Shown in pieces: positions 16,652 to 27,284 of a DNA stretch of 64,000 nt. Position 1 is the first letter of the stretch. Each line of letters begins with the position of its first letter. The DNA comes from Anditalea andensis. GTDB lineage: Bacteria; Bacteroidota; Bacteroidia; Cytophagales; Cyclobacteriaceae. The stretch covers positions 434,001 through 498,000 of the forward strand of contig NZ_JMIH01000024.1 in NCBI RefSeq assembly GCF_000714815.1. The letters run 5' to 3'. The notes under the pieces were generated by a model. The model worked only from the letters and a program-made list of their open reading frames with translations. It was not told the origin of the DNA and did no database searches. Both the position numbers and the translations under genes were made by a program.

Positions 16652-18472
16652 TTATTTCTTTTTCTTCGGAGTGTTTTTTTGAGCTTCAGCACTTTTCATA
16701 GCATCTTCCAATTTTTGCTGAAACTTTGATTTTTTCTTATTGGCATTTTTCTTTTTGCTTTCTTCTACTTTGGCTCTGATCTTAGAGTCATCTACAAAAG
16801 CCTTGATCAAGGCCTGCTGGCCAAATGTCACCATATTTGACACAAAGTAATAAAAACTTAATGCAGCAGGGTAGGAGTTCAGCACAAACATAAATCCTAT
16901 CGGCATGATATAGCCCAGGTTTTTCATTGGTCCCTGTGCAGCGGTAAGCTGGTTATTAAACCTTGTATACACAATCTGTGAAACGGTCATCAGCAAAGTG
17001 AACAAGGACACGTGGCTCCCATAGAAAGGGATAGTAAATGGCAGGTTGATCACCGAATCATAGGTAGAGAGATCATGTGCCCATAAAAACGATTCCTGTC
17101 TTAATTCTATAGAGTTTGGGAAGAAGAAGAACATGGCAAACAAGAACGGCATCTGCAACAACATAGGAAGACAACCACTGATGGGACTAACCCCCAACTG
17201 GCCGAATAGCTTCATCTGCTCCTGCTGCTGCTTGGTAGGATCATCCTTATATTTCTCTTTCAGCTCATCTATTTCTGGTTTGATGACCCTCATTTTAGCC
17301 ATACCCACATATGACTTGTACGTCAGCGGAAACAGGAATAGTTTGATGATCAATACGATCAAAATGATGATCACACCATAGTTAGTGAAAAACCTTTCCA
17401 GAAAATGGAAAAGATTCACGATAATGTATTTGTTTACCCAGCTGACAAACCAGTAACCCATCTCCACGTTTTTATCAAAACCAGGGGTAACTTTCCTTAA
17501 AAGGTTATAATTATTGGGACCAAAGAAATAGGAGATATCTGTACCTGCCTGGTCTAAATTAAGGATCAGGGTGGCAGACATGTTTTTGACAGACATGGTG
17601 TCTGTAGGGATTTCCTGCGCCAAGTTGCCACTTTGGAACTGCTGTCCTGCAATGATGGCGGAAGTGAAAAAACGCTGCTTGAAAGCTACCCATTTTAGCG
17701 GTTGATTTACCTGCTCAGCATCAGCAGTAGCTGTGGTGCTCAGGTAATCATAGCTTTCATCAGCCGTGAAGAAGTTCATATAGGTCTTCCTCCTGGACTC
17801 TTCTATATCTGCTTCCTGTTTGATGAGATTATCTTCCCAGTTGATGGTGATATTTCTATCTGTAAGGAGATCTGAGCCAGCAGATGTACTGATGTTCTGG
17901 TTCAGCACATAGCTATCATAAGGCAGAAAGTATGTTCTGGTTAAGGTGCCAGCAGGTGTATTGGCGGTAAACACCACTTCTGTACCCGGTGCTTCTGTAT
18001 CCCTGACTTCCCTGATAGCGGGTTCAAAGTAGATATTGTTCAAACTTATAGGACCCTGTCTGGTTTGCACCTGATAGTTGATAGATGAACTGGCTTCGTC
18101 CATTAGAATCAATGGTTGCTGATCCCATCTTAAATGTCTTTTTAGTTCCACTGATCTGATTTCACCACCTTTATTGGAGAAGGTCACGACCATTTCCTCA
18201 TTTTGCAGCTGTATAGGTTCTTCTTCTCCTGTAATCAGCCCCGCAAAAGCTCCGAATTGTCGCTGATTTCTGATTTGGGCTAAACTGTCTGCTTCTTGTG
18301 GAACTGCCTGTGAGGCTGACTGTTGTTCAGGCCTGTTCGCATCTACGACTTCAGTGTCTGTAGGGGTCTGTACCTCTGGGGTCACTGGCTCTGGTGTACT
18401 GGAAAAAAATACCGAATACAATAGAATGACTGCTGCGAATAGGATTAAACCTGTCGCTTGATTTTTGTCCAT
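16652..18472 (-). CDS. yidC: Membrane protein insertase YidC
   Basis: YidC inserts and folds inner-membrane proteins, alone or with SecYEG. The 606-aa product has the Gram-negative layout: an N-terminal membrane helix (LILFAAVILLYSVFFSS), a large periplasmic beta-sandwich domain to about residue 350, and the conserved core of five helices. The core has the hydrophilic hairpin KSYVGMAKMRVIKPEIDELKEKYKD (quoted here up to the start of the charged loop) and GCLPMLLQMPFLFAMFFFF. The lysine-rich tail can contact the ribosome. It follows pyrG by 59 bp on the same strand and is probably co-transcribed with it. Confidence 0.96.
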   Translation of the reverse strand: MDKNQATGLILFAAVILLYSVFFSSTPEPVTPEVQTPTDTEVVDANRPEQQSASQAVPQEADSLAQIRNQRQFGAFAGLITGEEEPIQLQNEEMVVTFSNKGGEIRSVELKRHLRWDQQPLILMDEASSSINYQVQTRQGPISLNNIYFEPAIREVRDTEAPGTEVVFTANTPAGTLTRTYFLPYDSYVLNQNISTSAGSDLLTDRNITINWEDNLIKQEADIEESRRKTYMNFFTADESYDYLSTTATADAEQVNQPLKWVAFKQRFFTSAIIAGQQFQSGNLAQEIPTDTMSVKNMSATLILNLDQAGTDISYFFGPNNYNLLRKVTPGFDKNVEMGYWFVSWVNKYIIVNLFHFLERFFTNYGVIIILIVLIIKLFLFPLTYKSYVGMAKMRVIKPEIDELKEKYKDDPTKQQQEQMKLFGQLGVSPISGCLPMLLQMPFLFAMFFFFPNSIELRQESFLWAHDLSTYDSVINLPFTIPFYGSHVSLFTLLMTVSQIVYTRFNNQLTAAQGPMKNLGYIMPIGFMFVLNSYPAALSFYYFVSNMVTFGQQALIKAFVDDSKIRAKVEESKKKNANKKKSKFQQKLEDAMKSAEAQKNTPKKKK

Positions 18473-18531
18473 ATTACTCTGATTATTACAAACAGAAGAT
18501 CTAAAAGAGATCCCTGGTCTGCTTAATTGAT

Positions 18532-20232
<1,701 letters not shown>

Positions 20233-20317
20233 TTAATATTCGGATAGTAGGGGTGGATAGCCTGCTTCTATTTTTAGTAAATCTCGTAAATTATAAGGTA
20301 CAGTCAATAATCTGTTT

Positions 20318-20325
20318 TACTTTTG
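20318..20325 (+). promoter_or_regulatory. -7 element upstream of the unknown gene-cca-TPR cluster
   Basis: TACTTTTG matches TAnnTTTG. No TTG stands 19-21 bp upstream, so the call rests on the -7 alone. If used, transcription starts near 20332, which makes the GTG at 20350 the first usable start. Confidence 0.4.
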
Positions 20326-20349
20326 GACTTTAAACAGAAAATAGCAACA

Positions 20350-20811
20350 GTGGAAATCAAAACAATTACAAAAATACTGACTGATGAAGGGCGGATTACT
20401 TTGAAAGACAAAGACGGCCTTCTTTTCGATCTTATCGTTCCACATAAGTGGAGCAGTGAAAAAGATGATGCAGAAGGCATTTTCCTCCTGTTTGATTTGT
20501 TTCAGATAAGAGGTATAGCAGAACAGTTCTCCGAAGTGGCTTTGGATATTGTAGAATTTTCCGAAAAACCCGTTATATTTCATACCCCAGCAGGCAGGGC
20601 TCTCCCAGGTGGCCCTATTACGGAAGGGAATGTGAAATTTTTGATGCTTAAGAAAGGGTTTTGGAATACGCTGTTGTTCAATTTTGGAAAGCCTTTGGTG
20701 TTTCAGAAATCTAGGCATAACGGTTCCGAATATATATTGCAGGATAATTTTCCTATGGCACACAGAAGCCTCTATTTGGGACCTGATGGAGATGTGAAAA
20801 TATTGGATTAA
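20350..20811 (+). CDS. Conserved-looking protein of unknown function, GTG start
   Basis: I do not recognise the family. The frame has no ATG near its beginning. A TTG at 20323 overlaps a -7-like element, so GTG 20350 (VEIKTITKILTDEG, 153 aa) is preferred. The protein is soluble, with mixed beta/alpha composition, and contains FDLIVPHKWSSEKDDAEGIF, FHTPAGRALPGGP and GKPLVFQKSRHNGS. The last two recall, very weakly, the second half of YrdC/Sua5 domains, without the threonylcarbamoyl-AMP active site. Its stop overlaps the cca start by one base (TAATG), so it is translationally coupled to the CCA-adding enzyme and a link to RNA metabolism is possible. Confidence 0.65.
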   Translation: MEIKTITKILTDEGRITLKDKDGLLFDLIVPHKWSSEKDDAEGIFLLFDLFQIRGIAEQFSEVALDIVEFSEKPVIFHTPAGRALPGGPITEGNVKFLMLKKGFWNTLLFNFGKPLVFQKSRHNGSEYILQDNFPMAHRSLYLGPDGDVKILD

Positions 20812-22232
20812 TGAATTTTAAAGCTAATTTAGATCATTTAGAGATATTTAAAAAAGTAGGTAGCTGTGCTGACCAACTTGGTGTGGATACCTATGTAGTA
20901 GGAGGTTATGTAAGGGACCTGATTTTAAAGAGAGAAAGTAAAGACATTGATTTTGTCTGCGTGGGAAGCGGTATAGCCTTGGCCCGCCATGTAGCTCAAA
21001 GTTTTGACACCCACGTGCCGGTATCTGTTTTTAAAAATTTTGGTACTGCCATGTTGACCATAGACGGTTTCGAATTGGAATTTGTAGGAGCACGAAAAGA
21101 GTCTTACCGGGAGGATTCTCGTAAACCATTGGTGGAAGACGGTACACTCAAAGAAGACCAAGACAGACGTGATTTCACCATCAATGCAATGGCCATTGGC
21201 ATCAATGTGCATAATTATGGTGAGCTAATTGACCCTTTTGATGGACTGAGAGATATTAAGCGAAAGCTCATTAGAACCCCTAAAGATCCTGACATTACTT
21301 TTTCAGATGATCCATTGCGCATGATGAGGGCTGTCAGATTTGCGGCCCAACTTAAATTTGACATAGAGCCTTCCACTTTTGAGGGCCTTATGGGGAATGC
21401 CGAAAGGCTCAGAATCATATCAGGGGAGCGGATCATAGATGAACTGAATAAGATCATTCAGTCTCATACACCTTCCTATGGATTCAAATTGCTATTTGTA
21501 AGTAAGCTATTGCACCAGTTTTTTCCAGAAATGGTAGATTTGCAGGGCGTAGATTCGGTAGGGGATAAGTCACATAAGGACAATTTCTATCACACCCTTC
21601 AGGTCCTTGATAATGTGTCACACATGTCTGATGACCTATGGCTGAGGTGGGCAGCGATCATGCATGATATAGCTAAGCCAGCTACCAAAAGATTCAATGA
21701 TAAAGTAGGCTGGACATTTCATGGTCATGAAGATAAAGGTGCCAAGATGACCCCCGGGATATTCAGAAGGCTGAAGTTGCCCATGGATGAAAGGTTAAAA
21801 TATGTCCAGAAATTGGTAAGACTGCACCTTAGGCCTATAGCACTGGTAAATGATAAGGTGACAGATGCTGCCATAAGGCGATTATTGTATGAAGCAGGTG
21901 ATGATATCGATGATCTGATGAAACTTTGTAGGGCGGACGTGACCTCAAAAAACAATAATAAGGTAAAACGTTTTTTGGCCAATTTTGATAAAGTGGAACA
22001 GAAGATACAGGATGTAGAGGAAAAAGACCATGTGAGAAATTTCCAGCCTCCGATATCCGGTGAGGAAATTATGGATATATTCAAATTAAATCCATCAAAA
22101 ATCGTCGGGGAACTAAAAGAAGAAATAAAAGAAGCTATATTGGAAGGCGAAATACAGAACAATAAAGAGGAAGCTATTGAGTTAATGTATAAATTAGCTT
22201 CCAAAAAAGGATTAAAACCATCAGAAAATTAA
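20811..22232 (+). CDS. cca: CCA tRNA nucleotidyltransferase with HD domain
   Basis: This enzyme adds or repairs the 3'-CCA of tRNA. The 473-aa product has the class II nucleotidyltransferase motif VVGGYVRDLILKRESKDIDFV, with the metal-binding DxD. It also has RRDFTINAMAIG, FDGLRDIKRKLIRTP and DDPLRMMRAVRFAAQL, which set base specificity and tRNA binding. A C-terminal HD phosphohydrolase-like domain follows (AAIMHDIAKPATKRF ... FHGHEDKGA). It is close to poly(A) polymerase I sequences; the context and HD domain favour CCA addition. It starts inside the previous gene's stop codon and is followed 11 bp later by a TPR gene. Confidence 0.93.
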   Translation: MNFKANLDHLEIFKKVGSCADQLGVDTYVVGGYVRDLILKRESKDIDFVCVGSGIALARHVAQSFDTHVPVSVFKNFGTAMLTIDGFELEFVGARKESYREDSRKPLVEDGTLKEDQDRRDFTINAMAIGINVHNYGELIDPFDGLRDIKRKLIRTPKDPDITFSDDPLRMMRAVRFAAQLKFDIEPSTFEGLMGNAERLRIISGERIIDELNKIIQSHTPSYGFKLLFVSKLLHQFFPEMVDLQGVDSVGDKSHKDNFYHTLQVLDNVSHMSDDLWLRWAAIMHDIAKPATKRFNDKVGWTFHGHEDKGAKMTPGIFRRLKLPMDERLKYVQKLVRLHLRPIALVNDKVTDAAIRRLLYEAGDDIDDLMKLCRADVTSKNNNKVKRFLANFDKVEQKIQDVEEKDHVRNFQPPISGEEIMDIFKLNPSKIVGELKEEIKEAILEGEIQNNKEEAIELMYKLASKKGLKPSEN

Positions 22233-22243
22233 CCCAGTATATT

Positions 22244-22948
22244 ATGAATAAAATTAAAGTTCTAGCCCTGGTGCTGGTTATGGTCAGCACTAATCTCCTG
22301 GCACAGGAAGCCACTACACCGGCACCAAAGGATCCGCTGCAGATAAAGAACGAATCGGATCAAAAAATTTATCAGATGGCTTTAAGGTACAATGACACCA
22401 ACGTGGCCAAAGTAAAATTATACGAGCTTATTGAAAGAAATCCTACCAATCCCAGGTATGCCGAGTTACTGGCCACGCTTTATTTTGAAATGGAGCAATA
22501 TGCTTCTGCAGCACTTATAGCCATGGATATAGTGGAGAATAACAGTAAAAATACAGCTGCCCTCGAAATAGCAGCATATTCCCTAGAGCAGTTAGGCGCT
22601 TTGGACAGGTCATTAAGACATTTCGAATCGCTATATTTATTGTCAGGAGATGTTTACAGCTTGTATAAGTCAGCTTATCTTCAGTATACTTTAAAGAAGT
22701 ATGAGGAAGCACTGAACTCTGTAAACATGCTGGCAAAAAACAAAAAGGCAGACGAAGAGAAATTAGCTTTCCCTACCAAAAACAATGAACAACAAGAAAT
22801 CCTTATGAGAGCAGCAGCCCTTAATTTAAAAGGTCTTATTTATAAAGATCAGGGCAGTAATACAGAAGCTAAGAAGGCTTTTGATGAAGCTCTTGCTGTG
22901 GAATCTAATTTTGAAGTGGCAAAAGAGAATATAGCTTCCCTACAATAG
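22244..22948 (+). CDS. Exported tetratricopeptide-repeat protein
   Basis: The 234-aa protein has a signal peptide (KIKVLALVLVMVSTNLLAQ) and helical repeats through most of its length. A TPR-like final repeat is clear in LKGLIYKDQGSNTEAKKAFDEAL, and weaker ones occur around NPRYAELLATLYFEMEQY and LEIAAYSLEQLGALDRSLRH. TPR solenoids bind peptides or other proteins, so this is probably a periplasmic adaptor. It is the last gene of the cluster starting at 20350 and is followed by a terminator. Confidence 0.8.
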   Translation: MNKIKVLALVLVMVSTNLLAQEATTPAPKDPLQIKNESDQKIYQMALRYNDTNVAKVKLYELIERNPTNPRYAELLATLYFEMEQYASAALIAMDIVENNSKNTAALEIAAYSLEQLGALDRSLRHFESLYLLSGDVYSLYKSAYLQYTLKKYEEALNSVNMLAKNKKADEEKLAFPTKNNEQQEILMRAAALNLKGLIYKDQGSNTEAKKAFDEALAVESNFEVAKENIASLQ

Positions 22949-22970
22949 GTTAAGCTTCATTGATACTTTT

Positions 22971-22998
22971 AAAAGAGGAATCCTAGGATTCCTCTTTT
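22971..22998 (+). terminator. Palindromic terminator after TPR gene
   Basis: AAAAGAGGAATCCT and its exact complement form a 28-bp perfect palindrome ending in TTTT. It lies 22 bp after the TPR gene stop. Confidence 0.8.
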
Positions 22999-23304
22999 GT
23001 CTTCAAGAAGTTTTTTATAAAGTATAGTCTTTTTGAAAGTCTGTTTTTACAATTGGGTAATTAAAAACTTTTTATTTTCAATTAGAATATTTTTTCCTCA
23101 AAAAGATTTTCAATACAATTTGTAACAGCATATAAAGATAAACCAGTATATTGTTTTACATATAATCTGTATGCATTAATATCATCAGATGATTAAAGTA
23201 TGGACAAGTGCGTCACAAAGCTGACTCCCGGGCCATATTCGGAACAGGCTATCCCTCCTTGAGTACGGGACAAGTTATCAAAACAAAAAAACAATAATAT
23301 AGCG
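22999..23304. other. Gene-free stretch before the M24 peptidase
   Basis: About 300 bp of AT-rich DNA (to about 23200), then a more GC-rich piece with CCCGGG. I see no open frame, tRNA fold or consensus promoter. The promoter of the M24 gene should lie here but I cannot place it. Confidence 0.5.
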
Positions 23305-24648
23305 ATGAATAAGAATATTTTTCAACTGCCAAGAAACCTGGTTTTTTTTATCATGTTTGTCATGCTTACTGGTCAAGCTGTAGCCAGACAAGAAAATCCA
23401 TTTACCGGAGATAATCCATGGCCAGATATCAGAAAGGAAAGAATCACTAAGGTATTGCCAGAGGCTATGAAAACAGCAGGCGTAGATGCTTGGATTGTGG
23501 TATGCCGGGAGAATAATAATGATCCCATCGCCCATCATATCGGCGGGGAAAATGCAGGTGGGACCGCAGTGTTTTTATTTTACATTAAAGATGAAAAATT
23601 TGGTTCCATAGTTTTTTCCCCTGCAGGGGAGGCTACAGCATTGGCAGACCTCCATATACATGATCAGGTCCTCCCTATACCGAGGGGGCATTCTGCTATA
23701 AGTGCTGCTGCTGAATATGCGAAAAGCAGACCGTTTACAAAGATAGCGGTTAATAGTTCATCGGAAAATGAAATGGCAGATGGGTTAAGCTATACTCAAA
23801 GAAAAAATATGGAAGAAGCTTTTGGTTCTGAAGCTGCAAAATTTGTCTCTTCCAATGAACTTCTGTATGAGTGGTTAAGCATTAAATTGCCTTCCGAAGT
23901 AGATATAATGAAAAAAGCTGCTCAGCTGACCTCAGACTGGCAGTATGAAGCGTACTCCCAAGTACGGCCTGGGAAAAGTACAGATGCAGATATAGCAAAG
24001 TTTTTAAAAAACAAAATAGCCGAATACGGATTTAAGGATGGATGGGCAGCAGATCAGAATCCCAATGTCAACTCAGGTCCCGACCGGGGGCATTCCCATG
24101 CTACCGATAAGATCATCATGCCAGGTGATGTCATCCAAATCGATTTTGGGATAAGGGTGTATGATATGTGGGTCACTGACATCCAACGGTTCGCTTACGT
24201 ACTGAGACCCGGTGAGGTTGTTGCACCAGATTCTGTACAGCAGTATTGGGAAAATAGCAAGCAGGGCTCCAGAATTGCACTGTCGGCCATGAGACCTGGC
24301 GTTACTGGATATGATGTAGATAAGGCCCAGCGGGATTTTATGAAAAAGAAAGGGTCTGAGTACGTGATGTGGAGTACCGGGCATCCCGTGGGATATGTGG
24401 CACATGATGTGGGACCAAGTCTTGGCGGAGCACAACTGATAGATTCCAAACCAAGAGCAGAATCCTTTAAAAAGTTGAAACCGGGGATGGTTTTTGCCTT
24501 TGATGGATTTTTTGCCTGGAAATTGCCTGATGGTAGAGAAAAGACCATGTCTGTGGAGGAAATGGCTGTAGTGACAGCAGATGGTGCATCATACCTTATA
24601 GATCCACAGGAGGAATTGATTTTAATAAAGGATGCAATCAAACAATAA
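23305..24648 (+). CDS. Exported M24-family metallopeptidase (Xaa-Pro aminopeptidase-like)
   Basis: M24 'pita-bread' enzymes remove N-terminal residues, often before proline. The 447-aa product has a signal peptide (NLVFFIMFVMLTGQAVA) and the creatinase-like N-terminal domain. The catalytic domain has likely metal ligands D280 (IQIDFG), D292 (TDIQR), H360 (STGHPVG) and E418 (SVEEMAVVT). The fourth ligand, normally Glu in an EPG motif, lines up with D400 in FAFDGFF, so the metal site may differ from classical aminopeptidase P. Export to the periplasm fits peptide scavenging. It is 99 bp before the TonB-dependent receptor ATG but probably transcribed separately. Confidence 0.85.
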   Translation: MNKNIFQLPRNLVFFIMFVMLTGQAVARQENPFTGDNPWPDIRKERITKVLPEAMKTAGVDAWIVVCRENNNDPIAHHIGGENAGGTAVFLFYIKDEKFGSIVFSPAGEATALADLHIHDQVLPIPRGHSAISAAAEYAKSRPFTKIAVNSSSENEMADGLSYTQRKNMEEAFGSEAAKFVSSNELLYEWLSIKLPSEVDIMKKAAQLTSDWQYEAYSQVRPGKSTDADIAKFLKNKIAEYGFKDGWAADQNPNVNSGPDRGHSHATDKIIMPGDVIQIDFGIRVYDMWVTDIQRFAYVLRPGEVVAPDSVQQYWENSKQGSRIALSAMRPGVTGYDVDKAQRDFMKKKGSEYVMWSTGHPVGYVAHDVGPSLGGAQLIDSKPRAESFKKLKPGMVFAFDGFFAWKLPDGREKTMSVEEMAVVTADGASYLIDPQEELILIKDAIKQ

Positions 24649-24715
24649 TTACCAAAATGAATTTTAGTATGGAGCAAATAATATGTCATTACATGGCCAT
24701 ACAAATGATATAGTG

Positions 24716-24746
24716 TTGCATTCGGATCTGGTTTTTTATATTTTTG
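24716..24746 (+). promoter_or_regulatory. Promoter of the TonB-dependent receptor, overlapping its upstream ATG
   Basis: TTG (24716-24718), 20 bp, TATTTTTG (24739-24746) is an ideal match to the Bacteroidota promoter. Transcription would start near 24752, downstream of the ATG at 24748, which argues for TTG 24766 as the real start codon. Confidence 0.65.
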
Positions 24747-24765
24747 CATGATACTTAACGGCGTC

Positions 24766-27132
24766 TTGAAAATAATAAAAAATACATTCCTCATTTATTG
24801 TCTCACCTGCCTGGCACTGGCATCCTATGGACAGCAGACTTTTCAGATTTCAGGCAGGGTGGTTTCCGAGACAGGTGACGGCCTTCCTGCACAGATCATC
24901 CTTCATGAACTTCAAAAAGGCACAGTAGCAGACATTGACGGGGCCTTCCTTCTATCTGGCCTTCGGGCAGGGAGTTATCACCTTCATGTTACCATGCTGG
25001 GGTATAAGTCGCATGCCCGGACGGTCATATTGAATGAAAACATCGAAAATCTGGAGATTTCCCTGAGAGAAACCTCTTTTGAACTGGAGACCTTGACCAT
25101 TGAAGCCAATCCGTTCAAAAATGGCCCACTGGAACATAGTCAGACTATAGAAGTGGTAGACAGGGCTTATCTAGAAAGAAACAGTTCCGGTACATTTGCC
25201 AATGCCTTAGAGAAATTACCGGGGATCAGTACTATCAATACAGGTGTAGGAATCAGCAAACCTATGATCAGAGGACTAAGCTTTAACCGGATCATGATAA
25301 ATGATCGGGGTATAAAGCAGGAAGGGCAGCAGTGGGGCGCAGATCACGGACTAGAGATAGATCCTTTTGATGTGGATAGGGTGGAAGTGATAAAAGGGCC
25401 TGGGTCTCTGATATACGGATCTGATGGTATGGCGGGAGTGATCAATATAGTACCAGCTGCAATGCCAGCTCCTGGTATCATGAACCTTGACCTGATGTCC
25501 ACTTATAGGTCCAATAATAATATGTTTGGGCATACAGCTATGCTGGAGGGAAATGAAAATGATATTGTTTACAAAGCCAGGTTTACGGCACAGGATTATG
25601 AAGATTACCATATCCCTACTGATCGATTTAACTATGCAGGATATGTACTGCCGGTATACAACTCCCGTTTAAAGAATACAGCTGGACAGGAAAGGCACTT
25701 CAGCTTCATGACGGGTATAAGAAAAGAATGGGGGAAAAGTACACTTACGGTAAGCAGGTTCCATCAGTTAGCCGGTATCTTTCCCGGTGCTGTCGGAATT
25801 CCCAATTCTTACAGTCTGCAGCACAGAGGTGATCATACTGATATAGACCTTCCCAATCAAAACAATACCCATATCAAGGTAATCAGCAATACCAAATACC
25901 TATTGGGCAGAAACTGGGTGGAGGTAGATCTGGGGTATCAAAAGAACATCAGGCAAGAAAATTCCTTCCCACACACACATGGTGTAGGACCCACTCCAGA
26001 AGGGACTTTGGCTTTGGGCCTTGACCTGGATACCTATACTGCAAATGTGCGCTATAATGTGACCAAAAATGATATGCATCAGACAATATATGGTTTTAAT
26101 TTCCAGCATATGGTCAATGAGAAAAGTGGATTTGAGTTTTTACTGCCTGAATTTAATACTACCCAGGGAGGAGCTTTTTACTTCCATGAATATAAACATA
26201 CTCCTAATTTAATCCTTAATGCAGGTATACGTGTGGATGGTGCGCGCCATGATATTCAGGAGCACCTACAGCCTATTTATAATAGATTGGAACCTACAGG
26301 TAATTTTGAGCAAAGGAATCCGGATATTAACAGATCTTTATTGAACTTCAGTGGAGCTGGCGGATTGTCGTGGATTATTAATCAATCAAATAATGTGAAA
26401 TTCAATTTCGGATCAAGTTTTAGAATTCCTACTGCTATAGAATTGGCCTCTAATGGTGTTCACCATGGTAATTTTAGGCATGAGGTTGGGAATTCTTCAC
26501 TGGAAAGTGAAAGAAGTTATCAGATAGACTTAAGTTATGCCTTTCGTAACAGGGATTTTAATCTGGTTCTGAGTCCTTTTGCCAGTTATTATGATGGATT
26601 TATTTATTTAGCGCCTACCGGAAGATTTTCAACATTACCTGCTGCCAGTATGCTGTGGGAGTATAGGCAGAACAATGCTGTTTTTGCAGGTGGGGAATTA
26701 AAAACAGAATATGCCATTACCAAAGGGTTGCTTATAAGTGCTGCTGCAGAGTATGTTTGGAATATAAATCTGGATACCAACCTTCCTCTTCCGCTTACCC
26801 CTCCGTTTTCATTGCTCTCCCGAATGGAATATAATAAACAGTTACCCGGAAAGGTGTTGGAGAATTTTTACGTTTTTGTCGAAGTTAGGGCTGTCAGTAC
26901 CCAAAACAGGGTAGATAGGAATGAAAGGGTAACTGATGGCTATATGCTTTATGAATCGGGTGTAGGTATGGACCTGCGTTTTTATCGACAGCTGATTAGA
27001 TTGAACGTCACTGGTCAGAATTTAACAGATGAATATTATTTTAACCATCTAAGCCGCTATCGTCTTCTCAATTTGCCGGAGCAGGGTAGAAATATCAATT
27101 TCAGCATAAAAGTGCCTATTCAACTCAAATAG
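24766..27132 (+). CDS. TonB-dependent outer-membrane receptor, probably for a metal or metal complex
   Basis: The product has a signal peptide (KIIKNTFLIYCLTCLALA), a carboxypeptidase-regulatory-like domain (FQISGRVVSETGDGLPAQI onward), the plug (RNSSGTFANALEKLPGIST ... GSLIYGSDGMAGVINIVPA), and a 22-strand-type barrel. It ends in the short form IPIQLK-like KVPIQLK rather than the SusC signature. It lacks the SusC-specific VVIGYG motif, so it is a classical receptor and not a glycan importer. Loops carry His clusters (FPHTHGVGPTPEG; HHGNFRHEVG). With a His-rich lipoprotein next door, this suggests metal uptake. TTG 24766 (MKIIKN, 789 aa) is preferred; ATG 24748 would add six residues but lies on the promoter. 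Confidence 0.85.
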   Translation: MKIIKNTFLIYCLTCLALASYGQQTFQISGRVVSETGDGLPAQIILHELQKGTVADIDGAFLLSGLRAGSYHLHVTMLGYKSHARTVILNENIENLEISLRETSFELETLTIEANPFKNGPLEHSQTIEVVDRAYLERNSSGTFANALEKLPGISTINTGVGISKPMIRGLSFNRIMINDRGIKQEGQQWGADHGLEIDPFDVDRVEVIKGPGSLIYGSDGMAGVINIVPAAMPAPGIMNLDLMSTYRSNNNMFGHTAMLEGNENDIVYKARFTAQDYEDYHIPTDRFNYAGYVLPVYNSRLKNTAGQERHFSFMTGIRKEWGKSTLTVSRFHQLAGIFPGAVGIPNSYSLQHRGDHTDIDLPNQNNTHIKVISNTKYLLGRNWVEVDLGYQKNIRQENSFPHTHGVGPTPEGTLALGLDLDTYTANVRYNVTKNDMHQTIYGFNFQHMVNEKSGFEFLLPEFNTTQGGAFYFHEYKHTPNLILNAGIRVDGARHDIQEHLQPIYNRLEPTGNFEQRNPDINRSLLNFSGAGGLSWIINQSNNVKFNFGSSFRIPTAIELASNGVHHGNFRHEVGNSSLESERSYQIDLSYAFRNRDFNLVLSPFASYYDGFIYLAPTGRFSTLPAASMLWEYRQNNAVFAGGELKTEYAITKGLLISAAAEYVWNINLDTNLPLPLTPPFSLLSRMEYNKQLPGKVLENFYVFVEVRAVSTQNRVDRNERVTDGYMLYESGVGMDLRFYRQLIRLNVTGQNLTDEYYFNHLSRYRLLNLPEQGRNINFSIKVPIQLK

Positions 27133-27213
27133 TAAGTATAGGTCCAAGATAGGGTAATCGGGGACTTCATTAAGTTAAAATAAGTATGTCTCTGGATTAA
27201 ATCAATTTTTATC

Positions 27214-27244
27214 TTGGAAAGATATATTTTTAATCTTATTATTG
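27214..27244 (+). promoter_or_regulatory. Candidate promoter of the DUF4625 lipoprotein
   Basis: TTG (27214-27216), 20 bp, TATTATTG (27237-27244) is one mismatch from consensus. An inverted repeat begins on its last two bases. Confidence 0.45.
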
Positions 27245-27257
27245 CAATATAATTGCA
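27243..27257 (+). promoter_or_regulatory. Palindrome over the DUF4625 promoter, candidate repressor site
   Basis: TGCAAT-ATA-ATTGCA has perfect 6-bp arms around 3 bp. It covers the end of the -7 element and the expected start of transcription, a typical repressor position. It is not a recognised Zur or Fur consensus. The factor is unknown. Confidence 0.4.
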
Positions 27258-27284
27258 CATACAATTAAATAACATATTATACTA

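Noticed and set aside
20350-20811. Assigning the unknown gene as a threonylcarbamoyl-AMP synthase (YrdC/Sua5)
   Set aside because: Only two short segments recall YrdC. The N-terminal substrate motifs and the length are wrong.
23201-23300. GC-richer patch before the M24 gene, considered as a tRNA or small RNA
   Set aside because: No cloverleaf, T-loop motif or terminator could be drawn.
24195-24794. Antisense open frame across the end of the M24 gene and the receptor promoter
   Set aside because: It overlaps a well-supported peptidase and a consensus promoter on the other strand and shows no protein family pattern.
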